Below are positions 17,445-25,389 of a stretch of 64,000 nucleotides of DNA, piece after piece. A model generated the notes under the pieces. That model did not search any database. It was not told the origin of the DNA and worked only from the letters and a program-made list of their open reading frames with translations. The stretch is from Betaproteobacteria bacterium (GTDB taxonomy: Bacteria; Pseudomonadota; Gammaproteobacteria; Burkholderiales; Burkholderiaceae_E), in assembly GCA_018970865.1 (NCBI GenBank), contig JAGWVN010000004.1:1-64000 (forward strand), given 5' to 3'. Both the position numbers and the translations under genes were made by a program. Position 1 is the first letter of the stretch, and each line of letters opens with the position of its first letter.

Positions 17445-18305
17445 TCAGGCCGCGAGCGGCTCCTCGCCCTTGATGGTGGTGCGGTGCATCTCGCGGCGAT
17501 GGCCGTGGTAGTCGTTGACCGCCATGTGCTGCACCGCGCGGTTGTCCCAGATGGTGAGCATGCCGGGGCGCCAGACCACCCGGATGATGAACTCCGGGCG
17601 GATCGAGTGCTCGTGCAGGTAATCGAGCAGCCCGGCGCTCTCGGCCTCGGTCATGTCCTCGAGACGGATGGTGTAGCCCCGGTTGGCGAACAGCGCGGTG
17701 CGGCCGGTCTCGCCGTGGCGGCGCGCGATGGGGTGGGCCCGCTCGGCCAGCGCCTCTTCGCCGGTGCGGATCTTCATCGATCGCAGGATGCCCTGGCGGA
17801 ACACGCTCTGCGGGCCGTAGGGGCGACGGGCGCTGTGCATGCCGCGCAGGCCCGAGAGCATGCGCTGCATGCCGGCCGAGAGCGATTCCCAGGCCAGGTA
17901 CTGGTTGGCGAACAGCGTGTCGCCGCCCACCGGCGGGAGTTCGCGCGCATGCAGCAGGGTGAAGCTCGGCGGGGTGTCCTGGAAGCTCCAGTCGCTGTGC
18001 CAGTTGCCGCCGAAATTGAAGCGGGTGGTCTCGTCGGCTTCCTTGACCACCGCGATCACATTCGGATGCGTCTCGGAGCCCTCGACGAAGGGCTCGATCC
18101 CGAAGGGCCCGAGGCGGGCGCTGAACGCGGCCAGCGCGGAATCGTCGAGCGGCTGGTCGGGAATGGTGACCACCAGGTTCTCGAGCAGCGCGCGGCGGAT
18201 CTCGGCCAGGGTCTCGTCATCGACGCCGGCGGCGAGGTTCACGCCGGTGATCTCGCCACCACCCGCGCCGCACATCTGCCTGACCTGGATTCGACGATAG
18301 CGCAT
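17445..18305 (-). CDS. TauD/TfdA-family 2-oxoglutarate-dependent dioxygenase
   Basis: A 286-residue non-haem Fe(II)/2-oxoglutarate oxygenase. The metal triad is His103 and Asp105 (NWHSDWSF) and His260 (WDNRAVQHMA); the 2-oxoglutarate-binding arginine should be Arg271 or a neighbour (DYHGHRR). Relatives hydroxylate taurine, 2,4-D, alkyl sulfates or other small carboxylates, which then fall apart; the substrate here is unknown. The second TauD gene at 25390 is related but not close. The start has an AGGAGA Shine-Dalgarno. It is divergent from the citryl-CoA-lyase-like gene, across 208 bp with no clear regulatory feature. Confidence 0.88.
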   Translation of the reverse strand: MRYRRIQVRQMCGAGGGEITGVNLAAGVDDETLAEIRRALLENLVVTIPDQPLDDSALAAFSARLGPFGIEPFVEGSETHPNVIAVVKEADETTRFNFGGNWHSDWSFQDTPPSFTLLHARELPPVGGDTLFANQYLAWESLSAGMQRMLSGLRGMHSARRPYGPQSVFRQGILRSMKIRTGEEALAERAHPIARRHGETGRTALFANRGYTIRLEDMTEAESAGLLDYLHEHSIRPEFIIRVVWRPGMLTIWDNRAVQHMAVNDYHGHRREMHRTTIKGEEPLAA

Positions 18306-18513
18306 GGGATTCTCCTGAGGGTGCGGTGAGCGTCGATGCTAACGATGAATGCCAGCCCGGGGACGGGCGCCGGCGCCGAAGCGGAACACCGCCCGGCCGC
18401 AGGCCCCGGCTGGCCGCCCGCCCTTCATGGACGGACGCGGTCGCATGCCGCATCCTGTCGCCCATCCCGTCACCGGCGTCGCGCCCGCGACGCCTCCCCC
18501 CGCGAGACCCGCC

Positions 18514-19281
18514 ATGAGCCAGCCCCCGCCCACCACCGCCATCTGCCATGCCACGCCCGAGGCGATCTTCGTGCGCGGTGCCAACCTGGTCGACGAGCTG
18601 ATCGGGCAGGTGAGCTTCACCGAGATGATCCTGTTCCAGATGCTCGGGCAGCGCCCCACCCGGACCCAGACCGTGCTGCTCGACGCCGTGCTGGTGACGC
18701 TGATGGAACACGGCCTCACGCCGAGCGCGATCGCCACCCGGCTGATCTACGACTCCGCGCCCGAGGCGCTGCAATCGGCGGTGGCCGCCGGCGTGCTGGG
18801 CGTGGGCAGCACCTTCATCGGCACCATGGAGGGCTGCTCGGCCATGATCGCCGAGATGCTGGAGGCCCCCGAGGGCGTGCCCGCGCGGGCTGCCGCCATC
18901 GCCGACCGGCTGCGCGCCGAGCGCAAGCCCGCGCACGGCTTCGGCCATCCGCACCACAAGCCCGATGACCCGCGCTCGCCGCGCCTGTTCGAGGTGGCCC
19001 TGCGCGAAGGCGTGCCCGGCCGGCACATCGCGGCGCTGCAGACCCTCTCGCGCGAGATCGATCGGGCCTTCGGCCGGCACCTCACCATCAACGCCACCGG
19101 CGCGATCGCGGCGGTGCTGGGCGAGATCGGCATCCCGCAACCGGTGATGCGCGGCATCGCGGTGATCAGCCGCGCCGCCGGCCTGGTCGGCCACATCTGG
19201 GAGGAGCGCCAGCGGCCCAGCGCGCGCTGGATCTGGAACACCGTGGAGCACGGCATCGCCTACGACGGAGACGCGGCATGA
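18514..19281 (+). CDS. Citryl-CoA lyase-like protein (citrate synthase fold)
   Basis: A 255-residue protein resembling the large/small-domain core of citrate synthase but much shorter (citrate synthase is about 430). Motifs GVGSTFIGTMEGC, AHGFGHPHHKPDDPR and NATGAIAAVLGEIGIP match the short citrate-synthase-like proteins annotated as citryl-CoA lyase, which cleave citryl-CoA to acetyl-CoA and oxaloacetate. The histidine in GHPHHK fits the catalytic position. Related C-C lyase activity on another 3-hydroxyacyl-CoA is possible. The start MSQPPPTTAICH is chosen because upstream codons are low-complexity. It overlaps the following Bug receptor gene by 4 bp (ATGA), so the two are translationally coupled. 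Confidence 0.78.
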   Translation: MSQPPPTTAICHATPEAIFVRGANLVDELIGQVSFTEMILFQMLGQRPTRTQTVLLDAVLVTLMEHGLTPSAIATRLIYDSAPEALQSAVAAGVLGVGSTFIGTMEGCSAMIAEMLEAPEGVPARAAAIADRLRAERKPAHGFGHPHHKPDDPRSPRLFEVALREGVPGRHIAALQTLSREIDRAFGRHLTINATGAIAAVLGEIGIPQPVMRGIAVISRAAGLVGHIWEERQRPSARWIWNTVEHGIAYDGDAA

Positions 19282-20267
19282 GCGCGACCGCCCGCCTCAC
19301 GCGACGCCGTCAGCTGCTCGCCGCCACCGCGGCGGCCGCGTTCGCGCCGCTGGCCGCGCCGGCGCGCGCCCAGACCTTCCCGAGCCGCGGCGTGAAGATC
19401 ATCGTGCCGCAGACCCCGGGCGGCGCCTCCGACACGCTGGCGCGCATCGTCGGCCAGCGTCTGGCCGAGCTCTGGAAGCAGCCGGTGGTGATCGAGAACC
19501 GGCCCGGCGCCGGCGGCAACATCGGCATGGAAGCGGTGGCGCGTTCACCGGCCGACGGCCACACCCTGCTGATGAGCTATGTGGGCACCCATGCCATCAA
19601 CGGCGCGCTCTACCGCAACCTGCCCTTCGATCCCGAGCGTGACTTCGCCGCGGTGGCCACCATCGCCACCGTGCCCTTCGTGATGGCGGTCAACGCGAAG
19701 ACGGGTCCACGCAGCGTGGCCGAGTTCACGGCCCAGGCCCGTGCCCGCCGCATGACCTTCGGCTCGGCCGGCAACGGCTCGGTCAACCATCTCCTGGGCG
19801 AGATGTTCAATGCCGCCGCCGGCGTGCGGGTCGACCATGTGCCCTACCGCGGCGCGGCGCCCGCGCTCAATGACCTGATCGGCGGCCAGATCGATGTGGT
19901 GTTCACCAGCCTGCCCTCGGTGGCCGGCTTCATCGCCAACGGCAGCATCCGGCCGCTGGCGGTCACCAGCCCGAAGCGCTCGCCGGCCTTCCGCGACATC
20001 CCCACGATTACAGAGTCGGGCATCAGCGGCTTCGAGGTCACGCCCTGGTTCGGGCTGTTCGCGCCCGCCGGCACGCCTGCGGCGGTGGTGCGGCAGATCA
20101 ATGCCGATGTGGCCGAGGCGACGCGCACGCCCGAGGTGGCCGAGAAGGTGGCCAAGGCCGGCGCCGACGCCTACCTGATCGCGCCCGAGGAGTTCACGGC
20201 GCTGCTGCGCGCCGACATCGCGAAGTGGGCGAAGGTGGTGCGCGACGCGGGTGCGAAGCTGGACTGA
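19278..20267 (+). CDS. Bug/TctC-family periplasmic solute-binding protein
   Basis: A 329-residue exported receptor of the tripartite tricarboxylate transporter family. A basic n-region with RRRQLL (Tat-like) and an Ala-rich hydrophobic stretch ends at ARAQ (about residue 31-32). The mature part begins FPSRGVKIIVPQTPGGASD, the ligand-loop signature of Bug proteins, and continues with VVIENRPGAGGNIG, VPYRGAAPALNDLIGGQIDV and the closing AKWAKVVRDAG. These bind small carboxylates. No TctA/TctB membrane subunit is adjacent. The 4-bp overlap with the citryl-CoA-lyase-like gene suggests that the ligand feeds that reaction, for example a tricarboxylate. Confidence 0.92.
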   Translation: MSATARLTRRRQLLAATAAAAFAPLAAPARAQTFPSRGVKIIVPQTPGGASDTLARIVGQRLAELWKQPVVIENRPGAGGNIGMEAVARSPADGHTLLMSYVGTHAINGALYRNLPFDPERDFAAVATIATVPFVMAVNAKTGPRSVAEFTAQARARRMTFGSAGNGSVNHLLGEMFNAAAGVRVDHVPYRGAAPALNDLIGGQIDVVFTSLPSVAGFIANGSIRPLAVTSPKRSPAFRDIPTITESGISGFEVTPWFGLFAPAGTPAAVVRQINADVAEATRTPEVAEKVAKAGADAYLIAPEEFTALLRADIAKWAKVVRDAGAKLD

Positions 20268-20299
20268 GCCAGCGGCCTGCCCCGGTAGGTCGCCGCCTG

Positions 20300-20689
20300 C
20301 TAGCAGTCAGCGAGCATGAAACCCTGGGCGGCGGCCGCGGCGGCGAGCCGCTGGTCGTAGGTGGCAAGGGCAGGCTCCAGACCCTGCTCGCGCAGGAAGG
20401 CCAGCGTCGCGAGGTGCAGGGCATCGAGGGTGCGCACCGCCTGCTCGAAAGGCAGCAGCGCCCGATCGAGCACCCGTGGCGAGAGTTCGACCAGATTCAC
20501 CCGCGCGATCAACTCGCGCGCCTGCCGGGCGTGGCTGGGGCCAGCGCCGCGTGCGTGGATGCGGTTGAAAACCTCGTACTCGAGCAGCCGGCTGGCCACC
20601 AGGCGCTGCCCCCAGAAGGCACCCGGCGGCGATCGATCCTCGGCGAACAGCTGGGCGAGCAGCACCGAGGTGTCGAGGTAGACGATCAC
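20300..20689 (-). CDS. vapC: PIN-domain ribonuclease toxin (VapC-like)
   Basis: A 129-residue PIN domain, the fold of VapC toxins that cut RNA. The acidic metal-binding residues are visible: Asp6 (VYLDTS), Glu37 or Glu39 (LLEYEV), Asp89 (TLDALHLA) and Asp112 (ATYDQRL). The gene overlaps the antitoxin gene by 4 bp (ATGA), the standard antitoxin-first arrangement, so toxin translation is coupled to antitoxin translation. The RNA target cannot be read from the sequence. Confidence 0.92.
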   Translation of the reverse strand: MIVYLDTSVLLAQLFAEDRSPPGAFWGQRLVASRLLEYEVFNRIHARGAGPSHARQARELIARVNLVELSPRVLDRALLPFEQAVRTLDALHLATLAFLREQGLEPALATYDQRLAAAAAAQGFMLADC

Positions 20690-20979
20690 CGATCGGACCG
20701 ACCCGCCTCGAGATCGCGCAGGACCTCCGCGAGCCCGACCTGCGGCTTGCGCCGCGGCAGGCGCGCGCGCGGCGACACGCTGGCGGCGACAAGCAGGCCC
20801 TGACGCTCGAGTTCAGCGAGCCGCTGCGCGACGGGCGGGTCGTGGTCCTGCGCACGCGGCGGGATGAGTTCGGCCACCACCCGGCCCCGGTCCGTGACCA
20901 GAACGGTCTCGCCGGCCGCCGCCAATCGCAGGAAGGCGCTGAGCTGATCTTTCAGGACCTTGACGCCCACCACTCGCAT
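20686..20979 (-). CDS. Antitoxin of the Phd/YefM type
   Basis: A 97-residue antitoxin. The N-terminal half (VKVLKDQLSAFLRLAAAGETVLVTDRGRVVAEL) is the DNA-binding, dimerising Phd/YefM-like fold; the C-terminal half is basic and flexible and ends VGLAEVLRDLEAGRSDR, the likely toxin-wrapping helix. The start is the ATG at 20979, because a TTGACA-17-TACTTT promoter places the transcription start on that codon; a GTG 9 codons upstream lies inside the promoter. Antitoxins of this kind repress their own promoter, and an inverted repeat sits in the promoter spacer. Confidence 0.9.
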   Translation of the reverse strand: MRVVGVKVLKDQLSAFLRLAAAGETVLVTDRGRVVAELIPPRAQDHDPPVAQRLAELERQGLLVAASVSPRARLPRRKPQVGLAEVLRDLEAGRSDR

Positions 20980-20985
20980 AGAGGC

Positions 20986-21009
20986 AAAGTAGCCACTGGT
21001 AGCCACTTT
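20986..21009. promoter_or_regulatory. Inverted-repeat operator within the toxin-antitoxin promoter
   Basis: Arms AAAGTAGCCAC and GTAGCCACTTT form an inverted repeat matching at 9 of 11 positions around a 2-bp centre; the same DNA also reads as a direct repeat of TAGCCACT. It fills the spacer between -35 and -10, a place where a bound antitoxin or toxin-antitoxin complex would block transcription. Confidence 0.65.
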
Positions 21010-21014
21010 GTCAA
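20986..21014 (-). promoter_or_regulatory. Promoter of the toxin-antitoxin operon (leaderless)
   Basis: On the minus strand: a consensus -35 TTGACA (plus-strand positions 21009-21014), a 17-bp spacer, then TACTTT (20986-20991), then 6 nt to the ATG at 20979. The predicted transcription start is the A of the start codon. Confidence 0.75.
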
Positions 21015-21046
21015 TCGCACGGCCTCCCTGGACAGCAGCGCGTCGT

Positions 21047-21187
21047 TCAGGCCTCGCGGCGCACCACGAAGGCCGGCGCGGTCACCGGCCCGGCGGGTGT
21101 GGCCGCGCGCACCCAGCGGGCGTGGCAGCCGCGGCCGATCATGAGCTTGGGCCGCTCGCGGGTGGCGCGATGCCGCCACTGCCACAG
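21047..21187 (-). other. 46-codon open frame without a normal start, behind the Rieske gene
   Basis: The frame reads LWQWRHRATRERPK, then LMIGRGCHARWVRAAT, then VTAPAFVVRREA and stops. Its amino-acid mix looks protein-like, and it directly follows the Rieske gene, whose stop overlaps an ATG (ATGA at 21192-21195) lying in a different frame. One extra base between 21187 and 21195 would join that ATG to this frame. I do not recognise the product. It is either a small frameshifted gene or chance. Confidence 0.25.
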
Positions 21188-21191
21188 GCCC

Positions 21192-22274
21192 TCATGACGC
21201 GCCCCGCCAGGCCGCGCGCAGCAGCTCGTGGAAGTGCCACACCCCCTGCTCCTGCGCCGGGTTCAGCCGCCCGGGCGACCAGGAGCCGCTGGCCATGCCG
21301 CGCTGGACGGCGGCGCAGATCGCCGCGTCCTCGGCCTGCACGGTGTCGCTGAAGGCGAGATCGGCGGCCACGCGCTGTGGATCGGCCTGACCGGGCGCAT
21401 AGAAGTAGTCGAACACCACCGTGCAGCGGCCCGGCCCGTCGGGCAGCACCCGGTTGGTCTGCAGCCGACCGGGCAGCAGGTTGATCATGGTGTTGGGGAA
21501 GATGAACCAGTAGAGCGCCTCGCCCGAGCCGTAGAGCGCATCGGCGCTGTCGAGCGGGCTGGCCTGCAGGCTGTGCCAGCGCGACAGCGTGGTGGCATAG
21601 GCCTGGACGTCGAGCAGGCCGCTCAGCCCGGGATGGACGCAGCGGACATGGTAGCCCTCGAGGTAGTTGTCGACATAGAGCTTCCAGTCGCAGTCCACCC
21701 GGTAGACCACCCGGCGCTCGGGACGCATGGCGGCCAGCGACACGCCTGCCAGACGCGCCTCGATGCCCTCGACCACCTCGGCGAACGCCGGCGCGGCCTC
21801 GTCCAGGCAGGCGAAGACCAGCCCCTGCCAGCAGGCCAGCCGGGCCTGCGGCAGCCGGATCTCGCGCGGGTCGAAGCCCGGCACGCGGGCCATGCCGGGC
21901 GCGCCGAGCAGGCGGCCATCCAGGGCATAGGTCCAGCCGTGGTAGCGGCAGCTCAGCCGCTCCAGGCCGCTGCCCGCGCAGGCCGCCAGCGGGCCGGCGC
22001 GATGGCGGCAGACATTGTGGAGGGCGCGCAGCACGCCCTCGCGGTCGCGCACCAGCACCAGCGGCACGCCGGCGACCTCGGCCAGCGCGTGATCGCCCGG
22101 GCGCGCGAGCTCGGATTCGCGGGCCACCAGCTGCCAGCCGCGGGCCAGCACCGCAACCCGATCGCGCTCGCCGGCCTGCGGGTCGGTGTAGCAGTGGGCC
22201 GGCAGGGCGCGGGCCTGCGCGAGGGGCTGGGGCGCGAGCCAGTCAGCGGGCGCTGGCGGCAGCACGGGCGTCAC
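21192..22274 (-). CDS. Rieske-type aromatic-ring-hydroxylating oxygenase, alpha subunit
   Basis: A 360-residue terminal oxygenase. The Rieske [2Fe-2S] ligands are Cys89 and His91 (CRHRAG) and Cys109 and His112 (CRYHGW). The catalytic mononuclear iron is held by His209 and His214 (NYLEGYHVRCVHPGL). The overall length and the NYLEGYH motif resemble the glycine-betaine/choline-type (GbcA-like) monooxygenases more than the naphthalene type, so an N-demethylation or C1-releasing reaction is possible. No ferredoxin reductase gene is adjacent. It overlaps the preceding alkyltransferase gene by 4 bp (ATGA), so it is the third gene of an operon that starts at 24070. Confidence 0.9.
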   Translation of the reverse strand: MTPVLPPAPADWLAPQPLAQARALPAHCYTDPQAGERDRVAVLARGWQLVARESELARPGDHALAEVAGVPLVLVRDREGVLRALHNVCRHRAGPLAACAGSGLERLSCRYHGWTYALDGRLLGAPGMARVPGFDPREIRLPQARLACWQGLVFACLDEAAPAFAEVVEGIEARLAGVSLAAMRPERRVVYRVDCDWKLYVDNYLEGYHVRCVHPGLSGLLDVQAYATTLSRWHSLQASPLDSADALYGSGEALYWFIFPNTMINLLPGRLQTNRVLPDGPGRCTVVFDYFYAPGQADPQRVAADLAFSDTVQAEDAAICAAVQRGMASGSWSPGRLNPAQEQGVWHFHELLRAAWRGAS

Positions 22275-22822
22275 CGCGCGGCCGCCCCGGCGCCGGTCAT
22301 GGCCTCGGCTTCCAGGCGCAGCAGCGCCTGCTTGCGGGCCAGACCCCAGCGATAGCCGGCCAGGGAGCCGTCGCTGCGCACCACCCGGTGACAGGGCACC
22401 CAGACCGCCAGCGGATTGGCCGCGCAGGCGCTGGCCACCGCCCGCACCGCGCGCGGCAGGCCCAGGCTGTGGGCAAGACGGGTGTAGGTGGTGGGCGCGC
22501 CGGGCGGCAGCGCGAGCAGCGCCTGCCAGACCCGCTGCCGGAAGGCGCTGCCGGGCGTGTCCCGCGGCAGGTCGGCGAGCAGGGCCTGCGCGCGGGCCGG
22601 CTGCTCGATCGCGGCGGTCACCCGCGCGAGCAGCGCGCGATCGGTCGGCTCGTCTTCGATCTGCAGGGGCGCGAACGGCCAGCGGTCGCGCATCTCGGCG
22701 AGCAGGTTATCGGCAGCATCGGCCAGCGCGATGGCGCGCACGCCGGCGCCGCCGCGGGCGACCAGCACCCGGCCCAGCGAACACTCGCCGAGCGCGCAGC
22801 GAAGGCGCGGGGCCGGCTGCAA
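22271..22822 (-). CDS. ogt: Methylated-DNA--[protein]-cysteine S-methyltransferase
   Basis: A 183-residue suicide DNA-repair protein that moves alkyl groups from O6-alkylguanine (and O4-alkylthymine) to its own cysteine. The acceptor is Cys144 in WVPCHRVVRSDG. The recognition helix region YTRLAHSLGLPRAVRAVASACAANP contains the expected Arg finger and the Ala-rich AxNP segment. The length matches Ogt/AdaB proteins. It lies 9 bp after the PLP-enzyme gene and overlaps the Rieske gene, an odd place for a repair gene and perhaps a sign that the pathway generates a methylating or formaldehyde-releasing intermediate. Confidence 0.93.
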   Translation of the reverse strand: MQPAPRLRCALGECSLGRVLVARGGAGVRAIALADAADNLLAEMRDRWPFAPLQIEDEPTDRALLARVTAAIEQPARAQALLADLPRDTPGSAFRQRVWQALLALPPGAPTTYTRLAHSLGLPRAVRAVASACAANPLAVWVPCHRVVRSDGSLAGYRWGLARKQALLRLEAEAMTGAGAAAR

Positions 22823-22831
22823 GCGCGCCGC

Positions 22832-24070
22832 TCAGGCCCCCACCCGGGCGAGCGCCTGGGCGAAGTCCGCCTGGAGATCGTCGTAGTCCTCGATGCCCAC
22901 CGACAGCCGGATCAGCGATTCGGCGATGCCCATCTTGGCGCGCTGCGCCGGCCCCATCTCGAAGAAGATGGTGTGGGACACCGGGATCGACAGGGTGCGG
23001 GTGTCGCCGAGATGGCTGGACTTGATCACCACCTGCAGCGCGTCGAGGAAGTCGAAGCAGTCGATGCCCTGGCGCAGCTCGAATGACAGCAGGCCGCCGA
23101 AGCGTCGGAACAGTTCGGCGGCCCGCGCATGCTGCGGATGCCCGGGCAGACCGGGGTAGGCCACGCGGGCCACGCCGGGCTGCGCCTGCAGCCAGCTGGC
23201 CAGGCGCATCGCGTTGTCGCAGGCGCGGTCCATGCGCAGCGCGAGGGTCTCGGCGCCCACCGCCAGCCGGTGCGCGTGCTCGGCCGACAGCGTGGCGCCG
23301 AGGTCGCGCAGGCCCTTCTTGCGGATCTGCTGCAGGCCCCAGTTGGCGGGGTTGCCCTTGCGATAGGGCGCGGCGATGTTCGGGTACGCCGACCAGTCGA
23401 ACAGGCCGGTGTCGGACACCGAGCCACCCAGGGCGTTGCCGTGCCCGCCGATCCACTTGGTGAGCGAGTTGATCGAGAGCGAGGCCTTGACGCTGCGCGG
23501 CAGGAAGAGCCAGGGCGAGGTCATGGTGTTGTCGACCACATAGAGCACGCCGCGCTGCGCGCAGAGCTCGCCGATGCCGGCGAGGTCGGCCACCTGGGTG
23601 GCCGGGTTGGCGATGGTCTCGACGAACACCAGGCGGGTGTTCGGCTGCAGGGCCTGCTCGACCGCATCAGCGTCGGTGGCGTCGACCAGGCTGACCGCCA
23701 CCCCGATCGCCGAAAGGGTCTGCAGCAGGCTGTTGGTGTTGCCGAACAGGTACTGGCTGGACACCACATGGTCGCCGGCGCGCAGCAGCGCCACCATCAT
23801 GGAACCGATGGCGGCCATGCCGGTGGAGAAGCAGACCGTGCCGTGGGCCCGCTCCATGAGCGAGACCTTGGCCTCGAGCGCCGAGGTGGTGGGATTGCCC
23901 TGGCGGCCGTAGACATGGCCGGCCTTCTCGCCCTGGAAGACGGCGGCCAGGTCGCGCGAGGCGGCGTAGCCGAAGGCGACCGCGGCGTGCATCGGCTTGT
24001 GGACCGAGCCATGCTCGATCGGCGACTGCCGATCGGCATGCAGCACGGTGGTGGTCAATCCCCTGGTCAA
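22832..24070 (-). CDS. Cys/Met-metabolism PLP enzyme (cystathionine gamma-synthase family)
   Basis: A 412-residue fold-type I PLP enzyme of the cystathionine gamma-synthase/O-acylhomoserine sulfhydrylase family. It has YGRQGNPTTSALEAK (55-69), STGMAAIGSMM, VVDNTMTSPW and the Schiff-base Lys205 (SLTKWIGGHGN). The start is a TTG at 24070 with GGAG 8 nt upstream; the product then begins LTRGLTTTVLHADRQ, matching how relatives start, whereas the longer frame to 24169 has an unrelated N-terminus. Family reactions are beta/gamma-elimination or replacement at sulfur amino acids. It is the first gene of an operon with ogt and the Rieske oxygenase. Confidence 0.9.
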   Translation of the reverse strand: MTRGLTTTVLHADRQSPIEHGSVHKPMHAAVAFGYAASRDLAAVFQGEKAGHVYGRQGNPTTSALEAKVSLMERAHGTVCFSTGMAAIGSMMVALLRAGDHVVSSQYLFGNTNSLLQTLSAIGVAVSLVDATDADAVEQALQPNTRLVFVETIANPATQVADLAGIGELCAQRGVLYVVDNTMTSPWLFLPRSVKASLSINSLTKWIGGHGNALGGSVSDTGLFDWSAYPNIAAPYRKGNPANWGLQQIRKKGLRDLGATLSAEHAHRLAVGAETLALRMDRACDNAMRLASWLQAQPGVARVAYPGLPGHPQHARAAELFRRFGGLLSFELRQGIDCFDFLDALQVVIKSSHLGDTRTLSIPVSHTIFFEMGPAQRAKMGIAESLIRLSVGIEDYDDLQADFAQALARVGA

Positions 24071-24200
24071 GGCGCGTGCTCCGGTGGGAAAACCCGCAAT
24101 GGAACCACAAGCGGGACCGTCCGTCACCTGCCCGGGGCGCGCCCGACGGCCCCCGAGGCCCAGCGCCACGCCGCCACGACGCCGCCCGGGGGCGTCGCGA

Positions 24201-25190
24201 TCAGTCGATCTTCACGCCGAGCGCTTCGGTCATGCGGATCCAGAGCGGACTCTCCTCGCGCCACTTGCGCTGCATCTCGGCGGCGCTGGTGGGCCTGGCG
24301 TCGATCGCGAAGGCCTCACGCAGGGCGAGCCCCTTGGGCGTGTCGCCCGCCTCGACGCAGAGGTCGCCGAGCCGCTTGACGATCTCGGGCGGCGTGGCCG
24401 CGGGCGCGAGCATGACCAGTCCGCCATCGAGCCGGAAGATCGGCGCGTCGAAACCCATCGAGACCATCGAGCGGATGTTGGGCAGCTTGGGGTTGCGCTC
24501 CACGCCGATGGAGGCCAGGACCTTGACGGTGCCGCGGGCAAGATGGGGCGACATCGCGACATAGCTGCCCACGCCCACCTGCACCACGCCGCCGGCCACA
24601 TCGAGCCACATCGGGCCCTCGCCCTTGTACTGCACCACATTGATGTTCAGGCCGTACTTGGCGTTGAACTCGGTGGCCACCATGTGCGGCACCGAGCCCA
24701 CGTTGTAGCTGGCCATGGCCACCGGACGGGTCTTGGCGTAGTCGAGCAGCTCGCGCACCGAATTCACCGGCAGCGAGGTGGGCACGGCGATGAGCAGCGG
24801 CCCCACCGGCAGGCCCGACACCGAGATGAAGTCCTTGTCGGCGTCGAAGGGCAGCTTGCGGTAGAGCGCCCGGCTGCCCCACACCGAGGTGAAGGTGGTG
24901 ACCCCGATGGTGTGGCCGTCGGCCGGCGAGCGGGCGAGCGCCTCGAGCGCGATGAAGCCGCTGGCGCCCGGGCGGTTCTCGACCACCACCGGCACGCCGA
25001 GCTTCTGGCCCATGTGGTCGCCGATCATGCGGGCATAGGGGTCGCTGGTGCCGCCGGGCGGAAAGCCCACCAGGATGCGGACGGGCTTGCTGGGCCAGGC
25101 CTGAGCCCGGGCCGCGGGCAGGCCGGCGGCGGCAAGGCCGGACACGGTGGCGGCGCGCAGCAGTCGGCGGCGGGGAAGGTCGCGGGTCAT
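24201..25190 (-). CDS. Bug/TctC-family periplasmic solute-binding protein
   Basis: A 329-residue exported receptor. An RRRLLRAATVSG n-region with a twin-arginine look leads to a cleavage site near ARAQ. The mature part shows WPSKPVRILVGFPPGGTSDPYAR and VVVENRPGASG, the usual Bug signatures. The region corresponding to the ligand pocket (YNVGSVPHM, VQYKGEGPMWLDVAGG) is divergent from the two other Bug proteins in the window, so the ligand should differ. It has an AGGAGA Shine-Dalgarno. It stands alone, divergent from the TauD gene at 25390 across 199 bp. Confidence 0.92.
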   Translation of the reverse strand: MTRDLPRRRLLRAATVSGLAAAGLPAARAQAWPSKPVRILVGFPPGGTSDPYARMIGDHMGQKLGVPVVVENRPGASGFIALEALARSPADGHTIGVTTFTSVWGSRALYRKLPFDADKDFISVSGLPVGPLLIAVPTSLPVNSVRELLDYAKTRPVAMASYNVGSVPHMVATEFNAKYGLNINVVQYKGEGPMWLDVAGGVVQVGVGSYVAMSPHLARGTVKVLASIGVERNPKLPNIRSMVSMGFDAPIFRLDGGLVMLAPAATPPEIVKRLGDLCVEAGDTPKGLALREAFAIDARPTSAAEMQRKWREESPLWIRMTEALGVKID

Positions 25191-25389
25191 GCGTGTCTCC
25201 TGGATGTTTCAGGCGTCGAGAGCGATCCGATCATGGCACGCGACCGCGGCGTCGGAAGCGGCGATGCGCACTTTCCGGCACCGGCGCCGCATCGGCCCGC
25301 GGCTCGGCGTTTCCCGGCCCGCCGGCGCTGGGCTACAGTCTTCGGGCAGCCGGCCCGAGCCGGCGCGCCGCCGCCCATGGAGCCCCGTC

